A DNA stretch of 64,000 nucleotides from Castor canadensis. Its lineage: Eukaryota; Chordata; Mammalia; Rodentia; Castoridae. The notes beneath the pieces were generated by a model, which was not told the origin of the DNA, did not search any database, and saw only the letters and a list, made by a program, of their open reading frames with translations. The translations under genes were made by a program, and so were the position numbers. Shown here one piece after another: positions 55,252-64,000 of this stretch. Within the stretch, counting starts at the first letter, position 1. Every line of letters begins with the position of its first letter. Location of the stretch: the NCBI RefSeq assembly GCF_047511655.1, contig NC_133400.1, positions 33,744,001 to 33,808,000 on the forward strand, in the 5' to 3' direction.

Positions 55252-55617
55252 GTAATGATAAGCTGTTCCCTGGAGCAGGAGTAATCATGTCTTGGGGACC
55301 ACACTGCTCCCCTCAAATGATGACAGCAATGACAACTTCTCCCGAACCCTTGAAGAACAGAGACTGAGATCATGTCCAGCCAGGCCTGGCCTGTGACTGA
55401 GACTGTTTAACCGTGCATGCCTTTCTCCCCTTTCCCCTAATTCTTTGTCTATTTGAACCTAAGGCTCATATCCGTACCCCAAAGATGGCTGAAGATGGGC
55501 TGAGTGCTTACTCTGCCTCCTCCCACAGCCTGTCCCTGGCTCTGGAATAAATCTCTTTTCTCCGCTTTCACCATGTCTCTATTTGGCATGAGGTCCAGGC
55601 GAGTGGAGGGACCTGAC
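55252..55617 (+). mobile_element. Possible solo or truncated retroviral LTR
   Basis: The 3' part has 'ggaataaatctcttttctcc' (polyadenylation signal at about 55546), then 'atgtctctatttggcatgag', and ends ...CTGACA. TGTAATG at 55252 could be the start. No clear target duplication or primer site was found, so the left edge and even the class are uncertain. Confidence 0.35.
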
Positions 55618-55963
55618 ATGTGGAAGCCCATGAACTTGGACCTGGGGTATAGGGCCTGGGGTATAAGACCTCCGTTGCACACCTTGACGTCTTCTTCCCC
55701 CAGGCTGAGAAGCCCTGCTTTATAGACTCTGCAAGGCCATCTGTGAATGGCCCACAATTAGCAGACGACTGCTTCTGGGATTACTGCGTGTCATTTTCTC
55801 CAATTAATTTTCATGCCATTTGAACCCCATCACTGCCCAGGGAAGGCAAGGTTGGGCTGGCAGAAAGATTTAAGGGTCCATTCAGGGTAACTGATTGGGC
55901 ACGACTGCTTGTTTACACACAATCTTGACAAGGGGACCGCACAGAAAAGATTTGAGCTCTATG

Positions 55964-56057
55964 CAAAGTAATTTCTCTTTTTTAAACACATTTTTATTAG
56001 TATATGATAGTTATACAGGGGGTTTCATATTCATACTCCTCAAAGTAATTTCTCTTT
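55964..56057 (-). mobile_element. 60-bp truncated L1 insertion with 17-bp target duplication
   Basis: CAAAGTAATTTCTCTTT occurs at 55964-55980 and again at 56041-56057. Between them is a 60-bp piece of L1 3'UTR type ('tttttattagtatatgatag') in minus orientation. The duplication ends TTT before AA, which fits the L1 endonuclease site. Confidence 0.8.
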
Positions 56058-56439
56058 AAATACATGAGTCTGCCAACTCTGACTAAAAATTCACTGAAGA
56101 CAGGTTTACCTAAGAATCTCTAGCACCAGGTTCAGACAAATGTCAATGATTATAAAGTAGGTACTTAGAACCAGGGCTGGGCTCAGAATTCACTAAGAAA
56201 TTACTCTAATTTTTTAAACTTTAGCCACAATCCCAGAAGAGGAATTCTATCACTTACTTGTCCACTGATGTATTGTTTGACTTTCTTCACTACAATGTAG
56301 GTTTCATGGGATCACAAGTGAACCCTATAAACACAGCTGAGTAAGTGAGTGAATGAATTTTGAATAAATGAGTGAGAACTTCTCACCAACTCCAGTTCTA
56401 GGCTATGGCAACTCAGAAGAGAATAGGGTAAGAAAACTT

Positions 56440-56920
56440 TCTCCCTAAAGACAAGCAGTTGGTGAGCAAGGAAGACTACAAATAAATAGGTGATACATCA
56501 TTTCCAATTGTGATAAATGCTCTAAGGACAAAACCACAGTAAGGCTGCTTCATGAACTTGAGAGTGGCTCATAGCAGGACAATTCTGGGTTATATCAGCA
56601 GGCAGCAGAGCCCTCTCTGAAGAAAGGATGTTTAAGCAGAGATTGAAAGATGCAGTGATACTAAGATTCTGGGGAAGAGGATTCCAGATGGAGGGTCCAG
56701 CAAGTTGCAAAGGCCCTGAGGTGGGACAGGTAAAGAACAGAAAGAAGGCCATTGTTCCTAGAGCTAATAAGCTCCATTGAGAGTTCAGATGAGGAACTTG
56801 GGGCCACTGGCAGAGGCCATAGCAATGTAGTATGAGAACTCTGAGTGCTGAGAGTCACAGGATGCTTTAAATAAGCCACTGCCTTCATGTTAAAGATCAC
56901 CCTGGCTTCTGTCTAGAAAA
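56440..56920 (+). mobile_element. Old interspersed repeat, unnamed
   Basis: 'gttgcaaaggccctgaggtg', and 'gatcaccctggcttctgtct' belong to a widespread old mammalian repeat. A related piece is at about 61150-61470. The family name is not recalled securely. Confidence 0.4.
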
Positions 56921-56989
56921 TGGACTGCAGGCCAGGGAAGCACCCAGGCAGGAACCAATGCCCACAGTCCTCCTGTGAGGGTCTAACCT

Positions 56990-57080
56990 CAGCCTCACCT
57001 ACCCACTTGTAGATTGGGCAAGTTGTTTTCCCATTCGGGCTTTGGTTTTCCCACTTTTAAAATAAGAGGACTCATAGGAC
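56990..57080 (+). mobile_element. MIR fragment
   Basis: 'gattgggcaagttgttttcc' and 'cccacttttaaaataagagg' in plus orientation. Confidence 0.5.
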
Positions 57081-57089
57081 CATCTTTTA

Positions 57090-57355
57090 TTTTAGTATCG
57101 TTTTATCTTTAGTTGACACATAGCAATCCTATGTGGCCGAGGGGCCAGAGCAGGACATTTTCATGCATGTATACAATATGCAATGATCAGATCTGGGTAA
57201 TTGGCAGAGCTATCATCTCAACACTTATTTCTCTGTGTTGAGCACAATCAAAACTCTCTCTACCAGCTATTTTGAAATAATTAATTCTTGTCAGCCATAA
57301 CTATCCTACTGTGCTGTAGACATTCGAAGTTACCCCTCCTATCCCATTGCCCCTC
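57090..57355 (-). mobile_element. Old L1 3' tail
   Basis: 'atgcatgtatacaatatgca', 'cagatctgggtaattggca' and 'ctactgtgctgtagacattc' on the complement of an L1M end. Confidence 0.55.
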
Positions 57356-57959
57356 ATGGGGCCATTTTTAAGGACCCTTTCAACTATGACTTTCTGTAAA
57401 CACGTCCTGTTTTTAGGGTTGAGAGAGAGAGACAAGAGTGAAGACATCAGCTCTATATTCCTGGACATAGCTCAGCCATCACACAGACGGCAGAGCTCAA
57501 GCCAGCCTCACCTGCTCACAGGTAGAACAAACTTGGAAGCCCAGCATGCTTTTCTCACTGGCACCATGAGGGAGACTGTGACTATGGGACTTGGCCTTAA
57601 TCAAAGCATAGGACAGGCAGCACCCAGCTTTTCCAACAGCAACATATCAAGAAGCCTTTGACTGGACTTTGTTTCTTGTTCCACTCTTTGCTCTCCCAAG
57701 AACCCATGGGTCCCCCTCTAGGCTTGTCCCAGCATTCCCTCTTGAAAGGAAAAGATGTTCCTTGGGGAGCAACACTTCAAACGCTGTAACTCATGGTTTG
57801 ACCAAGAAGAAAAGGGGTTGAGCTGGGTGCATATTGAATCTGGCTCTTTCCCTGCCTCCCTCCTGCTTCCCTCCTTCCCTTTCATCTCCCAAAGTGGTCC
57901 ACTCCTGGCTGATGGGAGACTTGTGCTGGGTCAGGGTCACACCATCTCCCCCTCCCAAC
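57356..57959. other. No supported feature
   Basis: Unique sequence; frames at 57347-57661 and 57755-58012 are not recognised. Confidence 0.4.
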
Positions 57960-58530
57960 TTCCTCAGCTCCCTCTCCTTTCGGACACTTGCTTATGCAGC
58001 TGCTCGATATAAATTCCTCACATACATCTCCGGCCAGCCCGTTTATTTTTATAAACAATAAACAGGACGGCATTCCAATGGTGTCCCACTCTGTTTGGCT
58101 TAGTTTACAGAGCTGGGGAGACAGCAACAGAAGATTGGTGAGGTTTATACAGATGGCAGCTCGCATGTCGTAAATCTCATGCACGCGGAGTGGGGAGAGG
58201 GGTGTTTGTTGTTGGCTTTTTTCCTCTAAGACACACAAACAACAACAATTCAGTCCCCCGCCCCTTTTTCTTTCTTTTCCCAAGATCATACGACATTATC
58301 GAGGCCTACAAATCATGACCAGATAATATTAGGCTGCTTCAATAACACTCGGGGTCCCTTCCGGTGTGTTATTTTTCTTCATTAGACACAATGGCCCTAG
58401 TGCCCCAAGTCTTCTTTCCCTCTCCTCAAAATTTATAGATCAGTCTCTAAACTAATTGTTGGTTGCACACTAGGCCGCGAGCTGTTTGTCCACGGAGCAA
58501 TTACCTCCAAGGCCTGATGAAAGGCAGGGG
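57960..58530. promoter_or_regulatory. Candidate conserved non-coding element cluster
   Basis: Longest repeat-free, motif-rich stretch of the right half. It includes paired forkhead-like sites ('ataaacaataaacagg', about 58050), 'aactaattgttgg' (about 58450), 'gcaattacctcc' (about 58497), and several retained CpGs ('acattatcgaggcc', 'ggccgcgagctg'). Several stops in all frames argue against an exon. Enhancer function is inference. Confidence 0.3.
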
Positions 58531-58790
58531 GGTGTAGAGGGAAAGGAAAATGAAACACTCTGGCAGAGTGAACAGGGTGTCCTGACCCCATCTGCGGGTA
58601 GCAGTGAGTGAGGAGCCCCCTTATCCATCACCCACCCTTGTTCAAAGAAGTGACAGGCACTGGGAACAGTCTGCTGAGTTCCTTTATGACCCTAAATCAG
58701 AGCAGTTTCCAGGCCAGAACCTCCCTGGGAAACAGGACATCTGCTCACACTCTCAGTCTCACTGTCCTGCTTGTGGGACCCACACACACA

Positions 58791-58828
<38 letters not shown>

Positions 58829-59764
58829 CCCATCCATTCACTGACCTCCCTGTCAGTAAGCGAAGCAAGAGATGGAACCTGAGTTCCATGTTCCTACTGT
58901 GTCCAGAGGGGTCTCAGGATCTGCCATTGTCCCACCCTATGCCCGGTCTACTTCCCTAAGTAGAGCAAAAAAACCCGTGTCAGAATTACACATGCTGTCT
59001 GGTTACTGCTTTTTGAGACAGAGAAACTGAGGCTCGGAGGCAGGCAAGGACTTACTTGATGTTCCACTGTTGTTGAGAAACATGGATGCCTTGGAAAGTT
59101 TTGCCATTTGGAGGTTGAATTTCCTTCAGTGTCCCAGGAGAAATGACCCCCTCTGAATCCCCTAACTGTGACGAAGGCACATCACCAGTCACAACCCTGT
59201 GGAAAGAAAGCTTTTGTTGAGAGGGTTCTCAAGGTGGCGGTCCTTCTCCAAGTGCCTAAGAGAAGTGTGATCAGTTCTGGTGGTCCACCTTCTGCTATCG
59301 GTCCATGATTCAATCCATTTACACTCAGAACCACTGTTCTGCCTCCTGGCAACATCTGTGGACAGGAAGAAGATGCTCAACTCTCATGCAGCTGGACAGA
59401 AAGGCCAGTGGGCGAGCATACTCAGGGAGTCCCTCTCTCAAGGACAGAAGGAACATTTGATAAAGGCCCTGACTAGCTCCCTGATCAAATGCACAATGAC
59501 CTATGGCTCTTCCCAAGGGGACTGAGCCCCAGTATGCACTCCCCAACATGTAATTTAATGACCACCTCCCTATCCCCATTTCTCCTCCCCATCCCCCTTC
59601 CAGCCACTCCTGGGATCACTTTCCAGAAAAATCCTCCAACTCAAATCCTTGTCCCAGGCTCTGCTTATGGTGAACTCAAACCTAGATATTTCGTTACTGT
59701 GTTGTCTCTTGTATATAGCACCAGTTTAGCCCTCCCCCACCTCTGGAATTTTATATTCAGGATT
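58531..59764. other. Unique sequence with a CA repeat and a MIR relic
   Basis: (CA)n lies at 58781-58828. About 59005-59065 has the minus-orientation MIR core ('gacagagaaactgaggctcg'). The open frames over the CA tract are low-complexity artefacts. Confidence 0.5.
58781..58828. repeat. (CA)n microsatellite
   Basis: About 23 CA units with one CT interruption. Confidence 0.95.
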
Positions 59765-60096
59765 CTTTTTTTAGGGTAGTGGTACTGGGGTTTGAACTCA
59801 GGCTCTTGCACTTGCTACCACTGAGTCATATCTCTAATCCTCTTTTTTGCTTCAATTATTTTTCAAATAGTCTTGTATTTTTTCCCTCCAGGCTGATCCT
59901 CCTATTCACATGTAGCTGGGACAGGAGCTACACCACCATGTCTAGCTTACAGGTGCCACACCATCATGCCTAGCTTATTGGTCGACATGGGGTCTCACCG
60001 GCTTTCTTCCCCAGGCTGGCCCTGAAACATGATCTTCCTGATCTCTAGGATGTCATCCAAGTCACTAGGATGACAGACAAGACCACTGCATGGCCA
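59765..60096 (-). mobile_element. Composite ID-B1 SINE, diverged
   Basis: 'ggtactggggtttgaactca', 'cacatgtagctgggacagga' and 'gacatggggtctcaccggct' on the minus strand. Confidence 0.75.
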
Positions 60097-62863
60097 AATT
60101 GAAGACATTTTAAATATCCTGTTTCTTTTAAAAGTCAGAAAATCTGTCATCCCCACCTGGCAGCCCTGAACAGGGGCTCGGGATAGCTCCCTCAGGTGAG
60201 CCTGGCGCCTCAGTTCCTTCAGTGCCTATGAGCCCAGCTTCATTCTTTTATGTCAGTGTCCTGGTCCCACAGGCAGGGGGATTCTTGAACTGCAGAATTT
60301 GATATTGTTAGGGACTTTTCCAAAGAGGTGCAAACAACAAATCAAGCATTTTCCTTGTGTCTTGTTTAGCGTCTTCCTAGTCTAAAAATGAGATGATCCA
60401 TGATTTGGGGAAGTACGTCTCTTTCACTCTTTTTCAATTCAGAATTTTGTAATGAATTTTTCTGGCAAGAGATTCTTCCTGATTCTGGGCAGACATTGGC
60501 TGCACTTCACTTATTCTCCCCATACTTTGCCCAGATTCAACAAGAAATCAAACCAAAGAATTTCCCTTTTGCCTTCGGTTCATGTAGTGAACTACAGTGG
60601 TTGTGGCTTTCCCATTGAGTAGAAGAAATTTCAAAAATAATTCCCATTCTTCCTCCACATCACATTCCACCACTAAGAATATCATGGAACGTTCTATAAT
60701 TTTATATGGTTTCCTAAACTGAAATCAATTCTCTCATATCAAAGTATGGCACAGTACATTGTTAGCCTCATAATAACCAAGTATGACAAGAAAACAAATT
60801 CACAGCAGGCATCAGCCTAGGCAAAGTTAGTGAGACCCTATCTCAAAAACCAAAGGGCTGGGGGACATAGCCAAGAGAGAGAAACTCAGAATACTCTGTC
60901 AGAACCAGAACTGAGAATGGGGGCATGAGACTTCCTCTTGGGGACAAAGAAGGGGAGCACATCAGCATGCCAGGGAGCCTCATCTCTCCTGGGTAAGCCC
61001 CTTAAAGGCTCTTTATTGTTCTCAGGAAAAGTATAAACTCCTAAACGCAAGCCCACTTGCATCAACCACCTCACAGACCTCCATCTCCCCTCGCTGTCTG
61101 TCCACCTGTGATCTGACTAACAGGCTGGGCCTTGTGTGTGCTGGGGTGAGACAGAGACACATGGTCCCTGCCCTCAAGGAGCTTACAGCCTACTGTGGGA
61201 GAGACACAGATGACAAATGATTTGCAGAGAAGGCTAGTGAAGGCTGGGAGACTTCTAAGGTGACCAGAATAAAGAGTGGTCAGCTCACTGGGCAGCGGGA
61301 AGGGGAAACTTCAAACCAAAGACCTCCATGGAGCCTGGAAGACTGAAAAGCAATTCACTAGGCAGAAGAGGAGAATTGAGGAAGATTCTCCCAAGTCTTA
61401 AAGAGAATGGCTTGAACATTTTGACATAGACACTCAAAACTGCCCGGAACATGAAGACTTCAGTGAGATGGGTGGTCACAAGGGACGTGCAAGGGACTGA
61501 GGCACAGTAGTTTAGGCTGCACACAGCTTCAAGACCCTTGGTCTACCTCTTAATTCTTCCTTTCTTCTTCTTTGCTTTGTTTTTCAACCAAGTTTTCCCC
61601 AAGCAAATACAAAAGTAGCCACCAATATCTTCAGAAACACATTTATGAGGTTAGTAACCTTCTGCAAAGACAGTGTCTTTCTCATTAGTTTCCATGATAT
61701 TCCAAGAGGAATACCCCTACTGGTCCCAATGCAGCCATGTGCCCTTTTCTAAACCAATCTCTTTGGCAGAAAAAGTGCAACATTTTCCTGGCCAGACCTG
61801 AGCCATGGGTGATTTCCTATAATCAGGGATGGAATCAGTCTCCCGGTTCTTACCATCTATAATGAGCTGGCACTCCAGGAAAAAGTAGGGTGCTATTGCC
61901 ACAACAGCAATGCATGTAGTATCGTAAAGTAAGTCCTTTCTCTTGAAAAGTCCAAAGCAAGCCCCTCACCTACCAGATGTGGGGATTCAGCAGAGGACAA
62001 CTTCCTTCCTGCCAAAATGATAGCTGCCTTGACTTTGATGTTCCTCAGTTTCCACATTTACTTTAGCTCTTCTGCCAGAACTGCATGCTTGTTTGTTTTG
62101 TCTGGACAGATTTTTGTGAAGTTTCTGCAGAGAGAAACAGCTACATCAATACGGTTTGCTGTTTTGTTAGCTTTATCAAGTAGCAAATGTGTGTGGCGCT
62201 CTGTGAGCTGTTATGGTGTCTCAGAGGAGCTGTTTTCTACCATATGCTTTTTTTCTGTGCCATATCTTCACCCAGACAAATGCTCGGTGGACTTTGTGGC
62301 AACATGCTTGTATCCATATCAATTTCTGTGAGTCTGTCCATGCCAGCCAAGGTGGCTGACTCCATCTCCAGCTCTCAGCAATTAGATTTTGCTTCTCAAG
62401 AAAATGTGCTCAGCGACAGTGTCACTGACTTGAGTTTATGAAAACAGATCTTCAAAGCTCACAGAATGACCTGTACCTTTGCAACTACTTTGCCTGAATA
62501 ATATTGACCAAGGAGATTCTAGCCAAGCACCAGAGAGCAGAGACTTTTGTATCTTCTTTTCCTCCCTCCTTCCCTCCTCCCTTCTTTCCTTCAGCAAAGA
62601 CTTTAATAAGCAAAAACCGTACCACAGGCACTGGAGGTAAAGAAGTATTTTAAGAATCCCCATGATATACACTTATATATGTGGTAATAGAATACCACAT
62701 TACGGAAGTATGTATCTATAATATAGAAATATAAAAACATGTAGCTTTATCCATAAGTTATAAATACATATTTGATATACAGCAGTGCTTATTATTTGAC
62801 AGGTCCTCTTTTTTTAAAAGTAGACTGAAACTTTTAAATAGTCTTTATTTGGAAATTGACTTT
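60097..62863. other. No supported gene; minor repeat pieces
   Basis: About 60805-60860 is a short plus-strand B1 remnant ('gtgagaccctatctcaaaaa'). About 61150-61470 is related to the old repeat at 56440-56920. The ATG frame at 62017-62331 has a hydrophobic start but no recognised family. Confidence 0.45.
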
Positions 62864-62940
62864 GTATGTGTGTATATGTGTGTGTGAGTGTGAGTGTGTG
62901 TGGGTGTGGGTGTGGGTGGGTGGGTGAGTGTGAGTGTGTG
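62864..62940. repeat. (GT)n imperfect microsatellite
   Basis: GT/GGGT/GAGT repeats, placed directly against the next SINE, so probably grown from its tail. Confidence 0.92.
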
Positions 62941-63020
62941 AATGGTTCTGGGGTTTGAACTCAGGGCCTTGCCTGCCAGGCAGACACTCTACCACTTGAG
63001 CCAAGACCCCAGCTCTTTTG
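62941..63020 (-). mobile_element. ID-like SINE
   Basis: 'ctggggtttgaactcagggc' and 'ctctaccacttgagccaaga' on the minus strand. Confidence 0.85.
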
Positions 63021-63064
63021 ACAGGCACTTGTCTAAGAACTTTTTAAATCTTATAATAATATAA

Positions 63065-63190
63065 TATGATAAATACATCTTAAACAAGTGAGGAAATTGA
63101 GGCAGTGGACCATCAAATGCCTTTCCTAATATTACACAACTAGTTAGGAGGAGAAAAGACCCAGGTTTCTGAATCACTACATGGTATACT
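63065..63190 (-). mobile_element. MIR SINE
   Basis: 'caagtgaggaaattgaggca' and 'attacacaactagttaggag' fit MIR on its complement. Confidence 0.6.
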
Positions 63191-63504
63191 GATCCACTTA
63201 TGAGACAATCACACAAAAAATAATTACAAATTGTGATTGATATTCTGATGGATAAGTTTAAGAATCTTCTAAAGAACCCCTTCTGATCAGCATGAGCTAA
63301 AATCTGAGGAAGAGTTGGGATTGAATCGGTGTTAGGTGGCAAGAGGGGAAAGAAAGATGGGTGAGAAAATAATAGGCAGCGGGGTGGGAACCTGCCCCAA
63401 AGACCAGATGAAGCCTGGTAGGCTCTGGGCCTGGGAGCAAGTCCTTCAGAGACAGTGCAACTACATTACAAACAGGAAGGTCGTGGTTACTACTCAGGGT
63501 TTTC

Positions 63505-63985
63505 TATTTGTGGTGGGCAAAAAAATTGGTTCCCAAAGTGTCCATGCTGTGATTTCTAGAACTGTGAATACATTACTTTACACGGCAAAAGAGACTTTGT
63601 AGATATGACTGGTGGTCCTGTGGACCTTGGTATGGGGAGGTAGGGGAGGGAGAAACCTCAGTACAAAAGTTCTTAAAAGCAGACTTTCCCCAGCTGTGGT
63701 CACAGAAAAAGATTCAGGAAGATTTGACACTGGTGTTTTTAAAAATGAAGGAATGGAGGATGAGCCAAGGAAGGAGGTTGGCCTCTAGAAGGTAGACAAG
63801 GCAAGAAAACCGTATTCTTCTTAGTGTTTCTAGAAAGATTTGCAGCCTTTGTGAGGACCTGAGGGTGAGACCTTTCAGACTCAGGCTCCCCAACTGTCAG
63901 ATGATGCATTTGTGTTGTTTGAAGCTAAGTTTGTGGTCTTGTGTTACAGTGGCAGTAGGAAATGAATACATGCCACGAAAGCTGT
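63505..63985 (+). mobile_element. Old LTR-like repeat
   Basis: Same family as 7225-7720 and 51750-52600: 'cacggcaaaagagactttgt', 'ggaggttggcctctagaagg', and 'ttgtgttacagtggcagtag'. Nearly full length. Confidence 0.55.
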
Positions 63986-64000
63986 TGAAGGCGTGACAGA

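Noticed and set aside
62017-62331. Small secreted or membrane protein gene (ATG, hydrophobic start, 104 codons)
   Set aside because: No recognised family, no promoter or splice evidence, and the length is within chance for this window.

Overview
The window is mammalian nuclear DNA from a rodent, most probably a castorimorph and probably a beaver (Castor). The reason is its SINE content: tRNA/ID-like monomers that end in a phrase like 'gagttcaaaccccagtac' plus an A-run, often joined to a B1/Alu-like half (best copy 42609-42806). There is no operon-like structure, and I could not support any functional host protein-coding exon or host RNA gene. Most open frames are short chance ORFs or fragments of repeats.

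The centrepiece is one nearly full-length gammaretroviral provirus on the + strand at 28723-37397 (8,675 bp). It has two LTRs (409 and 408 bp, 7 substitutions and 1 indel apart) and is flanked by a 4-bp ATAC target duplication. Internally it reads: tRNA-Gln primer-binding site, leader with splice donor, an in-frame membrane-spanning upstream extension like glyco-Gag, gag (MA, PPPY late domain, CA, CCHC zinc knuckle), a UGA gag terminator followed by a predicted pseudoknot, pol (protease, RT/RNase H, integrase), env (SU with CWLC, RKKR cleavage site, TM with CX6CC) and a polypurine tract. The copy is dead. It has five TGA codons at conserved tryptophan positions of gag-pol, one more TGA in the p12 region, a 20-bp tandem duplication in nucleocapsid, a 1-nt shift in integrase, Lys at the integrase catalytic Glu position, and a frameshift in SU. 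The second half of env (372 codons) is uninterrupted.

Left of the provirus (1-28718) lie an inverted (twin-primed) old L1 near 1.1-2.2 kb, MIR and ID/B1 SINEs, a Tigger/MER2-like DNA transposon (8087-8418), a SINE-interrupted L1 (11090-11955), a 310-bp local duplication that sits inside a (TC)n(CA)n microsatellite, a processed NDUFV2 pseudogene (21217-22005), and old MaLR-type LTRs. Right of it (37402-64000) are more MaLR-type LTRs, L1M/L2/MIR relics, large composite SINEs, several microsatellites, a 60-bp L1 insertion with a 17-bp target duplication, and another possible retroviral LTR near 55.25-55.62 kb. Four unique stretches (about 5.98-6.2, 27.0-27.25, 49.56-49.85 and 57.96-58.53 kb) look like candidate conserved regulatory DNA, judged only by motif content and lack of repeats.

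Repeat family names are given from recognition of consensus features, not from a database run. Boundaries of old repeats are approximate.
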